Shown: positions 1-7,882 of the stretch, piece by piece
Layout of the letters: the number at the start of each line of letters is the position of its first letter
How positions within the stretch are numbered: position 1 is the first letter of the stretch
From: an uncultured Dehalococcoidia bacterium
Lineage (GTDB): Bacteria; Chloroflexota; Dehalococcoidia; Lucifugimonadales; Australimonadaceae
Length of the DNA: 64,000 nt
NCBI GenBank assembly: GCA_958295525.1
Contig: OY282355.1
Coordinates: forward strand, 1,029,504 to 1,093,503
Reading direction: 5' to 3'
The notes under the pieces: model-generated
Databases searched by the model: none
The model's input: only the letters and a program-made list of their open reading frames with translations
Told to the model about the DNA's origin: nothing
Made by a program: the position numbers and the translations under genes

Positions 1-122
1 AACAATGCCGCCATAGCCAGCGCGAGGAGCGCCATCGGCGTCCAGGCGCGGAACTTTCCCGCCAGCGAGGGAGGGCGCGGGGCGGCGTCCGGGGCGGAGG
101 GGTCGCCAGGCGAGGCGCGCAT
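1..122 (-). CDS. Partial membrane protein, N-terminus only
   Basis: An ATG on the minus strand at 122 opens a frame that runs off the window edge. The visible 40 residues are a short hydrophilic, Pro/Ala-rich leader followed by a hydrophobic stretch (roughly residues 28-40) that looks like the first membrane helix of an integral membrane protein. A weak AGGG lies just upstream. It would be transcribed in the same direction as the sulfite reductase gene behind it. Too little is present to name a family. Confidence 0.45.
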   Translation of the reverse strand, partial: MRASPGDPSAPDAAPRPPSLAGKFRAWTPMALLALAMAAL

Positions 123-218
123 CGCCCTAGCGGGGCGCTGCTGTCAGAGCGGGCGCCCGCATCCCCAAGCGCCCCAGCGGAGCGCTGTCGGGGCGGACGC
201 TGCGGCCCCCGCGGCGCG

Positions 219-2048
219 CTACACCGCGCACTCGCCCTCTCCGCGCTCCACCTTGTAGAGGATCGTCTTGCCCCAGTCTATGTAGGAGTCGAGGTTCTCT
301 TTGTTCAGCGCGCCCACCTCGCGGTATTTGGCCGCGATCTCCTCGAACGGCGCCGTGCCGGAGCGGTCGACGAAGTCGTTGAACGTCTCGCCGTCCCCCC
401 GGTTGGACCGGTAATGCGAGAGAACGTCGTTGAGGAACGCCGGCGCGCGCTTGGCGGGCACTTTGCTCTTGACGCGGTGGCCAAACCTCGCCGGGTCCTG
501 GTTCCCGTAGTTGCCCGCGAGAAACACTTCGTAGGCGGGCGCCTGGTTGCCGTCGCCCTTCATCGCCGCGCCGTGGAAGCCGATGTTGGCGATGTGATGC
601 CGCGAGCATCCGTTGGGGCAGCCGCTCACCTTGACGTGCAGATTCTTGACGAGCGGGTCGTCCGCGCCGTACTCGCGGATGCTCTTCCTCAGCGCCTCCG
701 CGACGCCCATCGAGGAGGTGATGCCCATCTTGCAACTGTCCGTGCCGGGGCAGGCGACGACGTCGGTGATGGAGTTCGCGCCGTCCTCGGCGAGGCCGAT
801 GGCCTTGAGTTCCGTCCAAACGTCGTGCAGTCGCCCCTCGGGAACCCAGCGGTAGAGCAGGTTCTGCTCCGTCGTGGCGCGGACGCCGCCCGCGCGCTTC
901 CGCGCGATCTCCGCGAGAACGGGGAACTGGCGCTCGTAAATGTCGCCGAGCGGCAGCGTCACGTAGACGACGCAGTAGCCCTCCTGCTGCTGCGGCCGGA
1001 CGTTGGACTCGCGCCACGCCAGGAAATCCGGCTCGTCATGGGAGGCGTCCACGGGAACGAGCGGCGGCGGCTGGTCGATCATCTCCGGCGGCAACTCCAT
1101 CCAAGGCGCGGGGTCGAAGTCGGCGTTCGCCCACTCGCCCTCCAGTTCCTTCTCGACTTCGGCGCGGAAGGCTTCGATGCCGACGCGGTCGACGTAAAAC
1201 TTGATGCGGGCGCGCATCCGGTTTTTGCGGAGTTCGTCGGTGCGGTGGAACACCCGGATGGCGGCCTCCGCGACTTTCAGGTACTCGGTGACCGGAACGA
1301 ACTCGTAGAGCGTCCAGGCGAGGCGCGGCATTATGGAGGTGCCGCCGCCGATGCGGATTTCGAAGCCCTTCTCCGGCGGGCTGCCGTCCTCGGGGTCACG
1401 CAGTTTGGGAATGAACGCGAGGTCGTGGATGTCGGCCACCACCTCGTCGTCGCCGCCGCTGGAGAACGACGTCTTCCATTTGCGGGGGAGCGCTTGCGTG
1501 TACTCGTGGCGCAGGAAGTAGCGGGCGTAGGCGGCGAGGTAGGGCGCGACGTAGAAGGGCTCCTCGGGCTTCACGCCGGAGAGCGGGTCGCCCGCGACGT
1601 TTCGCACCGTGTTGCCGCACGCCTCGCGCGTGACCAGCCCGGCGTCGCCGAGGATTCGCATCACGTCGGGGGTGTCGGCGAGCGGGATGAAGTGAATTTG
1701 CATATTCTCCCGCGTCGTGATGTGCCCCTTCTTCAGCGGGGCGTGCTTGGCGACGACCTCGCCGAAAGCGTCGAGTTGGTCCGCGGTGAGCGCGCCGCCG
1801 GGGACCTTGATCCGCATCATCTGGACGTCGGGCTGCCGCTGTCCGTACACGCCCCGCACGAGGCGGTACATAATGAACTGCTCTTCGGTGGGCCACTCGC
1901 CGTTGAGGAAGCGGGTCGCCTCCGTCTCGAAGTCGTCGGCCTCCTCCGGCAGGTAGGGGAGAACGCTCTTGGCGTAGTCGTAGGTTTTCTTTTCCGCCGG
2001 GGATTTCACGCCCCTAATGATGGGGCCAACGGGCGCGGTGGTGGTCAT
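219..2048 (-). CDS. Ferredoxin-type nitrite/sulfite reductase, siroheme and 4Fe-4S
   Basis: A 609-residue assimilatory nitrite/sulfite reductase that reduces nitrite to ammonia or sulfite to sulfide with electrons from ferredoxin. Two ferredoxin-like half domains and two catalytic halves are in the usual order. The siroheme/4Fe-4S cysteines are visible as CPGTDSC (about residues 435-441) and GCPNGC (about 476-481). The catalytic arginine/lysine stretch around TTRENMQIHF is present. The ATG at 2048 is chosen because AGGAG lies six bases before it; the longer frame from 2087 adds 13 residues without a ribosome site. A TATGCT box sits just upstream. Sequence alone does not separate nitrite from sulfite as substrate, and no nitrate reductase or nitrite transporter is nearby, so a sulfite reductase role is at least as likely. 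Confidence 0.93.
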   Translation of the reverse strand: MTTTAPVGPIIRGVKSPAEKKTYDYAKSVLPYLPEEADDFETEATRFLNGEWPTEEQFIMYRLVRGVYGQRQPDVQMMRIKVPGGALTADQLDAFGEVVAKHAPLKKGHITTRENMQIHFIPLADTPDVMRILGDAGLVTREACGNTVRNVAGDPLSGVKPEEPFYVAPYLAAYARYFLRHEYTQALPRKWKTSFSSGGDDEVVADIHDLAFIPKLRDPEDGSPPEKGFEIRIGGGTSIMPRLAWTLYEFVPVTEYLKVAEAAIRVFHRTDELRKNRMRARIKFYVDRVGIEAFRAEVEKELEGEWANADFDPAPWMELPPEMIDQPPPLVPVDASHDEPDFLAWRESNVRPQQQEGYCVVYVTLPLGDIYERQFPVLAEIARKRAGGVRATTEQNLLYRWVPEGRLHDVWTELKAIGLAEDGANSITDVVACPGTDSCKMGITSSMGVAEALRKSIREYGADDPLVKNLHVKVSGCPNGCSRHHIANIGFHGAAMKGDGNQAPAYEVFLAGNYGNQDPARFGHRVKSKVPAKRAPAFLNDVLSHYRSNRGDGETFNDFVDRSGTAPFEEIAAKYREVGALNKENLDSYIDWGKTILYKVERGEGECAV

Positions 2049-2122
2049 CTGCTGCTCCTGCGCGACATCGTTGGTCAAGCATACCACGCCTCGCTTCCGC
2101 GCGCCACGCGGCGCGGCGCCGT

Positions 2123-2462
2123 CATTCCCGCACAGGCGGGAATGGGCGCTTCCAGTAGGTTCCCGCTTTCGCGGGAATGACGACTATTGGACGGCGCGGC
2201 GCCGGACGGCGAATGCGAGTCGTCGTCCGCAGGCGAGGCGTTATGGGATGCGAGATTCCCGCCTGCGCGGGAATGACGGCAGAGGGGGGCGATATGGAGA
2301 CGATGCGCTCACGCGCATCGTCCGGCGCTTGCGCGCCGCTAGATTCCCGCCTTCGCGGGAATGACGACTATTGGACGGCGCGGCACCGGGCGGCGAATGC
2401 GAGTCGTCGTCCGCAGGCGAGGCGTTATGGGATGCGGGATTCCCGCCTTCGCGGGAATGACG
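2123..2462. repeat. Palindromic repeat cluster with a 108-bp direct duplication
   Basis: Four or five copies of the palindrome family TTCCCGC-N4-GCGGGAA occur here. Two segments, 2171-2278 and 2355-2462, are near-identical 108-bp direct copies that each begin and end in a palindrome, with only a few substitutions. Between them 2289-2340 holds a second short GC palindrome. No gene is supported in this stretch. Confidence 0.85.
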
Positions 2463-2509
2463 ATGGGGAAGGGGATGGGAAGGGCGCTGCGCTGCGCGCT
2501 AGGACGCCG

Positions 2510-2758
2510 CTATCTGCGCGGGAGAATCTCGTGCCCGTTCGTTGCCCTGAGGAATATCCTGAAGCCCGCCCGGTAATTCCAAGTGAGGCGATGGCTCCAC
2601 GTGACGTAGGATTCCCACACCTGCGCGCCGCCTTCTCCCGAATTTGCTCCCCGAACCTTGTGCGAGCGCAGGCTAGGATGGCTTGGCCCCGAGGCCGCTA
2701 GGAAACGCAGCGCGGCGTCAAGTTCCCGCTGAACGGCGGGAGTCTTCCGCGTCGTCAA
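2510..2758 (-). pseudogene. RelE/HigB-like toxin, probably 5'-truncated
   Basis: The frame encodes a C-terminal RelE-fold toxin signature: an amphipathic helix, the [11 protein letters not shown] stretch, VWESYVTWSHRLTW, and a terminal NGHEIL strand, as in HigB/RelE mRNA interferases that cleave ribosome-bound mRNA. An intact family member would have about 20 more N-terminal residues. Here the frame runs back into the 3' end of pgk. The only near start is a TTG at 2758, inside pgk, giving 82 residues. No antitoxin gene is present on either side. I read it as a decayed or recombined toxin whose 5' end was replaced by pgk, but a short functional protein from the TTG cannot be excluded. Confidence 0.55.
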
Positions 2759-3932
2759 GGGCGGCGACGCCGGGCAACTCCTTCCCCTCCAGGAACTCCA
2801 GCGACGCCCCGCCGCCGGTGGAGACGTGCGACATTCGCTCCGCGAAGCCGAACCGGGCGACGGCTTCCGCCGTGGAGCCCCCGCCAATGACGGTGACGGC
2901 GCCTGACGCGGCGAGCGCTTCCGCGACGGCTTGCGTTCCGCGATGAAACGGCTCGACCTCGAACACGCCCATCGGCCCGTTCCATACGACCGACCCCATC
3001 GCGGCGAGGCGGCGGGCGTAGCGTTCCGCCGCGCGCGGCCCAATGTCGAGAATCATCGCGCCTGGCGGGATCGCGCCGACCGGCACGGCTTCCGTAGGGG
3101 CGCCCTCCTCGATGCGCTCCGCGACGACGACGTCCTCCGGCAGCGTGATCGGCGTCGACGCGGCGGCGGCGCGCTCCATCGTCTCCGCGCAGAAGCCGGT
3201 GAGATTCTCCTCGAGCAGCGACGCGCCGATCTCGCAGCCCTGCGCCTTGAGGAACGTTCCCGCCATTCCGCCGCCGACGAACAACTCGTCCGCGTGGCCG
3301 ATCAGCCGCCCCAGCACCTGCAGTTTGTCGCTGACTTTCGCTCCGCCGAGCAAGGCGGCGAGCGGGCGCGCGGGGGACTCCAAGATTCCGCCGAGGAAGG
3401 CGATCTCCTTCTCCATCAGCAGCCCCGCCATCGCCGGAAGATGATGCGCCGCGCCCTCCGTCGAGGCGTGCGCGCGGTGCGCCGTCCCGAAAGCGTCGTT
3501 GACGTAAGCGTCGGCGAGAGAGGCGAGCGCGGCGGCGAACGCGGGATCGTTGCGCTCCTCCTCGGGCCAGAAGCGAACGTTTTCGAGGAGCAGAACGCCG
3601 CCGGGCTCGAGGGTTTCGGCCGCGGCGCGGGCCTCGTCCCCAACGGCGTCGTTCACGTAGGGGACGGGCGCGCCCAGCAGTTCGCTCAGCCGCTCGGCGA
3701 CCGGCTCCAGTTGGAGATTCGCGTCGCGCTTGCCGTCGGGCCGCCCCAGGTGAGCGCAAAGGACGACCGAGGCGCCTTGCTCCCGCAGGTAGGCGATCGT
3801 CGGCAGCGCCTCCCTGATGCGGACGTCGTCGGAGATGCGGCGCGTCCCCCGCTCGAACGGAACGTTGAAGTCGACGCGGACGAGCGCGCGCTTGCCCCGC
3901 CAGTCGAAGTCTCGAACGGTTCGCTTCGTCAT
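2718..3932 (-). CDS. pgk: Phosphoglycerate kinase
   Basis: A 404-residue phosphoglycerate kinase of normal length, interconverting 1,3-bisphosphoglycerate and 3-phosphoglycerate with ADP/ATP in glycolysis or gluconeogenesis. Visible hallmarks are RVDFNVP near the N-terminus, [10 protein letters not shown], the hinge KVSDKL, and the nucleotide-binding GGGSTAEAV and [13 protein letters not shown] at the C-terminus. The ATG at 3932 overlaps the stop of the preceding gene as ATGA, so it is the last gene of a translationally coupled tsaC / prenyl-synthase-like / pgk operon. The last dozen residues after PGVAALDDA are atypical and overlap the toxin frame, which suggests recombination at the 3' end. 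Confidence 0.96.
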   Translation of the reverse strand: MTKRTVRDFDWRGKRALVRVDFNVPFERGTRRISDDVRIREALPTIAYLREQGASVVLCAHLGRPDGKRDANLQLEPVAERLSELLGAPVPYVNDAVGDEARAAAETLEPGGVLLLENVRFWPEEERNDPAFAAALASLADAYVNDAFGTAHRAHASTEGAAHHLPAMAGLLMEKEIAFLGGILESPARPLAALLGGAKVSDKLQVLGRLIGHADELFVGGGMAGTFLKAQGCEIGASLLEENLTGFCAETMERAAAASTPITLPEDVVVAERIEEGAPTEAVPVGAIPPGAMILDIGPRAAERYARRLAAMGSVVWNGPMGVFEVEPFHRGTQAVAEALAASGAVTVIGGGSTAEAVARFGFAERMSHVSTGGGASLEFLEGKELPGVAALDDAEDSRRSAGT

Positions 3933-5074
3933 CGCCGTTCTCCGATGATGCCGTGGAACACGTGGGCCCACTCGTCCATCGCAAGGATGGTCAGGTCGTG
4001 CTCTATCGCTTGGAACACACCGCGCGCTTCATGGTCCATCACGTCCTGCATCCGGCGCAGGATTTCCTCCTCATCCAGGATGGCGCGCACGCCCTCCATA
4101 TCGCCGGGCTCCATAACGCGCTTGAAGTAGTAGGCGCCGAGCGCCCGTTTCTGTTTCAGGGTTCCGTGCTGCAAGCCGACGACGACCGGAAAGAGTTTGC
4201 TTTTGTTCAGCGCGCGCCCGGATTCGGCTTCTCCCTTGCCCCAGACCTCCCGGTAGTCGCGCGCCATCGCCGCCGCGGCGCCAAGCGCGACGCCCGAGGC
4301 GCGCCATCTCGCGGCGAGCGGCTCGTCGGCGCCGCCGGCCAGCGCGCCCATCGCCATCGCCGCGCCGACGAGCGCGCCGTGCTTGCCCCGCGCCATCATC
4401 AGGTATTGCTCCTCTGTGACGTCCACGCGCTCTTGCATCTGCAGATCCTGATGCTGCCCCTGGTAGTACGCCAGCGCCGCGCCGTCCAACTCCGCCAGCG
4501 CCGCGAGCGTCAGCGCGACGTCCGCGCCCTCTTGCGAGGCGTTGAGAAGCGTTAGGCGGGCGAGCGCGTGGAGCCCGTCGCCCGCGTTGATCGCCTGCGC
4601 GGGGCCCCACACGCCCCAGAGCGCGTCTTGCCCGTTGCGGCGTTGCGCCGCCGTTTGCAAATCCTCGTGCGCGGCGACGGACGCGCCCATCAACTCAATG
4701 GCCGCCGCGCACGCGAGGCTGCGCTCCGCCCCTTCCTTCTGCAAGCGCTCGGCTTCCTCTTGCGAGCCCTCCGGCTCCCAATCGAAGGCGTCGCGGATCT
4801 GAGCGGATGCGGCCTCGACGCAGAGCATCCCCAGCACGCGGTCGGGGCTAGGCGCGGCGCGCTCCTCGCCCGCGGCGTCAACCCAGCCCAGGTGATAGCG
4901 CATCATCCTGTAGAGCGGCAAGGACGGGTCGCCCGGCAGATCGAAACTCGCCCGCAGCGCCTCCTCGACCGCCGGCTGACGCCGTTGGATGCGTTCGGGA
5001 AGCCACGGCTCGCGGTCGGGGAACGGGAGTATCTTGTCCGGCGCGCGCTCCAGATGAATAGGCTTGCTCGTCAT
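3929..5074 (-). CDS. Polyprenyl synthetase-like protein with degenerate aspartate motifs
   Basis: A 381-residue, all-helical protein resembling trans-prenyl diphosphate synthases, which condense isopentenyl units. The fold markers are present: WGPAQAINAGDGLHALAR after the first motif region, GKHGALVGAA in the middle, and NKSKLFPVVVGL near the C-terminus. The two DDxxD metal-binding motifs are altered. The first reads HEDLQTA where HDDIED is usual, and the second reads RDYREVWG where DDILGIWG is usual. It is therefore probably catalytically changed or inactive. It overlaps tsaC and pgk by ATGA on both sides, so it is clearly maintained in an operon. Function cannot be assigned further. Confidence 0.75.
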   Translation of the reverse strand: MTSKPIHLERAPDKILPFPDREPWLPERIQRRQPAVEEALRASFDLPGDPSLPLYRMMRYHLGWVDAAGEERAAPSPDRVLGMLCVEAASAQIRDAFDWEPEGSQEEAERLQKEGAERSLACAAAIELMGASVAAHEDLQTAAQRRNGQDALWGVWGPAQAINAGDGLHALARLTLLNASQEGADVALTLAALAELDGAALAYYQGQHQDLQMQERVDVTEEQYLMMARGKHGALVGAAMAMGALAGGADEPLAARWRASGVALGAAAAMARDYREVWGKGEAESGRALNKSKLFPVVVGLQHGTLKQKRALGAYYFKRVMEPGDMEGVRAILDEEEILRRMQDVMDHEARGVFQAIEHDLTILAMDEWAHVFHGIIGERR

Positions 5075-5715
5075 CGCAACTCCTCTCCCGCCTGCGCTTC
5101 GACGTTCCATGCTTCGCGCAAGGCTTCCAGCGAAATGCCCCCCTGCCGGAGAACGCGGGGCGGGCTCTGCGTCGCGTCCACAATGGTGGAGGGAACCGAC
5201 GCGGGGCTTTCGCCGCCGTCGAGGATGATGCTCAGGCGGTTGCCGATCTGCCGCTGGACTTCCGCCGCGCTCGTGGGCTCCGGCCCGTTGTGGCGGTTCG
5301 CGCTCGTGCCGGTGATCGGCCCGCCGACGGCTTGGACGAGCGTCTGCGGGCAGGGGTGGTCGGGGAAACGGACGGCTATCGTGGGGCCGTGCCCGGCTAC
5401 GAGCGCGGGGACGTTCGGGTTGCGCGGCAAAACGAGCGTCAGCCCGCCAGGCCAGAAGCGCTCGGCGAGCGCGTAGGCGGCGTCGGGCACGTCGGACGCC
5501 ACCTCGCTCAACTGCGACTCCGACGCGATCAGCGCGGGCACGCCCTGGTCGCGGCTGCGGTTCTTGATGACGAACAGCGTCGAAACCGCCGCGTGGTTGT
5601 AGACCGACGCGCCTAGCCCGTAGACCGTGTCGGTCGGAAACGCGACGACGCCCCCCTCGCGCAGCAAGATGGACGCGACGGAGCGGTAGTTGGGATTGTC
5701 GGGCGCAAGCGGCAT
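5071..5715 (-). CDS. tsaC: Threonylcarbamoyl-AMP synthase (Sua5/YrdC/YwlC family)
   Basis: A 214-residue YrdC-domain protein that makes L-threonylcarbamoyl-AMP from threonine, bicarbonate and ATP for the t6A37 modification of ANN-decoding tRNAs. GGVVAFPTDTVYGLGA near the N-terminus, FWPGGLTLVL, VAVRFPDHP-like and GTSANRHNG stretches fit the family. The C-terminal Sua5 domain is absent, so this is the short TsaC type. The ATG at 5715 has a strong GGAGG eight bases upstream, and a TATACT box lies about 20 bases before that; the longer frame to 5793 is not needed. First gene of the operon with the prenyl-synthase-like gene and pgk. Confidence 0.93.
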   Translation of the reverse strand: MPLAPDNPNYRSVASILLREGGVVAFPTDTVYGLGASVYNHAAVSTLFVIKNRSRDQGVPALIASESQLSEVASDVPDAAYALAERFWPGGLTLVLPRNPNVPALVAGHGPTIAVRFPDHPCPQTLVQAVGGPITGTSANRHNGPEPTSAAEVQRQIGNRLSIILDGGESPASVPSTIVDATQSPPRVLRQGGISLEALREAWNVEAQAGEELR

Positions 5716-5864
5716 CAGGAACCTCCAGGAGGCGCAAGTATACCCCGCTCCCGCCGCCACCCCGTAAGCGCCCGCTGTCCGATCGCTCTCCATCCGCCCT
5801 GCCCTCCCGTCGTCCCCGCCCCCTGCCCGCGCAGGCGGGAACCTCGCCCCCTGTCCCCTACTGC

Positions 5865-5870
5865 TATACT
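5865..5870 (+). promoter_or_regulatory. -10 box TATACT, leaderless type
   Basis: TATACT lies nine bases before the ATG of the first glycosyltransferase. Transcription would begin at or within about three bases of the start codon and there is no Shine-Dalgarno, so the mRNA is predicted to be leaderless. Confidence 0.6.
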
Positions 5871-5879
5871 CTGCGCGCT

Positions 5880-7808
5880 ATGCGGTCAGCCCTCGCTTCG
5901 CTATTCACGGCCTGCGCCGCCCGGCTGCGCTCCGCCCTGCATCGTCCCGACGGGTTCACGCTTCTGATCGCCGGCGCGGCGCTGCTGGGCGTCGCGCTCG
6001 TGATGGCGCGGCAAGTTGAGTATGGGGTTGGACTACCGTGGGATTCGGTCAACTACATCGGCGTCGCCAGGAATTTGCTCGACGGAGCAGGTTTCGTTGA
6101 AATTACCGGAAGGGCATACACCTACTGGGCCCCGCTTTACCCTGTTCTGCTCGCCGGGGCAAGTCTCCCGGCGCTCGACCCTCAGGACGTGGCCGGTCCG
6201 CTCAACGCCGCGGCGTTCGGCTTGGCCATAGTCATATCCGGCGCATGGCTGCGGAACAGGACGCAATCGCGTTTCTTGGCGGCTTGGGGCGTCTTCGCCG
6301 TCGCGCTTTCGCTCCCTTTGGCTTGGGGGGCTTCCGTCGCCTTGGTCACTATTCCGTTCAGCGTATTGATCGTGCTTGCGCTGGTTCAACTAGAGCGATT
6401 TCTCCATACGCACCGGATGCGGCATCTGATTCTTGCATCGTTGTTTTCCGCTCTTGCTTGGGCGACGCACTATACAGGCATCGCGCTGGTTGTTTTCGCG
6501 GCGGCTCTGCTTGCGCTTCAGCCCGAAGTTCCGCTTTCAGCAAGAGTGAAACGCCTAGGCGCATACGGAGTAATCGCCTCGCTGCCGATAGGACTATGGA
6601 TGACGAGGAATTTTCTGCTAACCGGGTTTGTCGCCGGCGAGCGAGCGTTGGAGACTGAGTCTGTTCTTGCTTTGATGGGCGACACTATCGCCAGGATGAG
6701 TCAGTGGGCGTTCGTTAATTTATTCGTGGACAGCCGTTACTTGGGAATTAATCAATGGCCCGTCGCCACTGTTCTCACGGCGATCGCCCTTCCGTTGCTT
6801 GCGCTGGGAACGGCTTACACGTTCGCGCGGGCGGCGCGGAACAAGGAACTGTGGGTGAAGTGGTCATCTATTTACGTTTTCGCCGGTTTCTCGCTAACCT
6901 ACGCGGCGCTGCTAACGCTTGCAATCGGGTTGGGGAACGTCTCCGGAGGGAATGACCGATTTCTTCTGCCTGCGTATATTCCTCTTCTGCTGGGCGGCGT
7001 CTCCGCGTTGGACAAACTTTTCATTTTCGCCCGCAGCCGTGGAACGCTTTACGCAAGGCGTCTGCGTATTGGAGCGTCGGCGGGGCTTTGCGCTTGGCTG
7101 GCGCTTAGCGCGGGGCTGCACCCGCTTGCGGCGCGCGAAGCGAACACCTATGGAATTGGACGTTACGATGCGATCAGGGACTCGGAGATTCTGCAATACG
7201 TCTCGGAAAACCTGATTGGGAGCGAGACGTACAGCAACGATACGTGGGCGGTCTACGTTCGCACGCGCGGACGGCTGGCGCCTGAGTGGAAGTTTAGGCT
7301 CGACGACGACGGGGCTTTCATTATCTGGTTCCACGACATCCGGCGCGCGGAGCACGACGCCGCAGACCTCCGCGCAACGCCGGGCCTGCGAACCGTCGCG
7401 GAATTGGCCGACGGGGCGGTGTTCAGGATCGACACGGCGCACGACCCGCGCCTCGCCTATCAGTCCGCCTACGACTCCTTCGCCGCCCGCGAGCCTTCCG
7501 CCCGCGCCGCCTACGACCTCTATCTCGACGGGCGAACGCTTGCCTACGCCAAGTCGCCGTGCGCCCGCGAGGACACCGCCGCGCGCTTCTTCCTGCACGT
7601 CATCCCCGCTGACGTGAACGACCTGCCGGACGAACGCAAGCGGTACGGATTCGACAATCTCAATTTCTCGTTCGTGGACAACGGCGCGCGCTGGGAAGGG
7701 AAGTGCTTGGTGGAGCGCAGCCTTCCCAATTATCCCGCTGCGGCGGTCAAAACCGGTCAGTTCGGGGGCGGCGCGCGCTCGTGGGAGGCGAACATTCCCT
7801 TTCCCTGA
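5880..7808 (+). CDS. GT39-like (ArnT/PMT family) membrane glycosyltransferase with C-terminal FFLH module, copy 1
   Basis: A 642-residue polytopic protein with about ten membrane helices in residues 25-420, followed by a soluble extracytoplasmic region. It resembles dolichyl-phosphate-mannose/ArnT-type GT-C transferases, which move a sugar from a polyprenyl-phosphate donor at the outer membrane face; the acidic first loop (LPWDSVNYIGVARNLLDG) is the expected catalytic loop. Residues from about 530 to the end form a separate module with FDLYL-like, RFFLH, GFDNL and TGQF marks and two conserved cysteines, shared with the two following genes and with the lipoprotein at 15146. The substrate is unknown. 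First of three tandem paralogues. Confidence 0.8.
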   Translation: MRSALASLFTACAARLRSALHRPDGFTLLIAGAALLGVALVMARQVEYGVGLPWDSVNYIGVARNLLDGAGFVEITGRAYTYWAPLYPVLLAGASLPALDPQDVAGPLNAAAFGLAIVISGAWLRNRTQSRFLAAWGVFAVALSLPLAWGASVALVTIPFSVLIVLALVQLERFLHTHRMRHLILASLFSALAWATHYTGIALVVFAAALLALQPEVPLSARVKRLGAYGVIASLPIGLWMTRNFLLTGFVAGERALETESVLALMGDTIARMSQWAFVNLFVDSRYLGINQWPVATVLTAIALPLLALGTAYTFARAARNKELWVKWSSIYVFAGFSLTYAALLTLAIGLGNVSGGNDRFLLPAYIPLLLGGVSALDKLFIFARSRGTLYARRLRIGASAGLCAWLALSAGLHPLAAREANTYGIGRYDAIRDSEILQYVSENLIGSETYSNDTWAVYVRTRGRLAPEWKFRLDDDGAFIIWFHDIRRAEHDAADLRATPGLRTVAELADGAVFRIDTAHDPRLAYQSAYDSFAAREPSARAAYDLYLDGRTLAYAKSPCAREDTAARFFLHVIPADVNDLPDERKRYGFDNLNFSFVDNGARWEGKCLVERSLPNYPAAAVKTGQFGGGARSWEANIPFP

Positions 7809-7822
7809 CGGGCAAAGGGGGC

Positions 7823-7850
7823 GAGATTCCCGCCTGCGCGGGAATGACGG
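7823..7850. repeat. Single palindromic repeat between glycosyltransferase genes
   Basis: One copy of the TTCCCGCCTGCGCGGGAA palindrome followed by TGACGG lies 15 bases after the stop of the first glycosyltransferase gene. It could form a terminator-like hairpin but lacks a T-run. Confidence 0.8.
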
Positions 7851-7867
7851 GGCAAGGGGGCGCCTGC

Positions 7868-7873
7868 TACAAT
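7868..7873 (+). promoter_or_regulatory. -10 box TACAAT, leaderless type
   Basis: TACAAT ends nine bases before the ATG at 7883 and no ribosome-binding site lies between, as in the neighbouring paralogues. Each of the three glycosyltransferases thus seems to have its own promoter. Confidence 0.6.
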
Positions 7874-7882
7874 CCCTCCGCT

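Noticed and set aside
414-2180. Long plus-strand frame antisense to the sulfite reductase
   Set aside because: Shadow frame of high GC content; the minus strand carries the conserved cysteine motifs.
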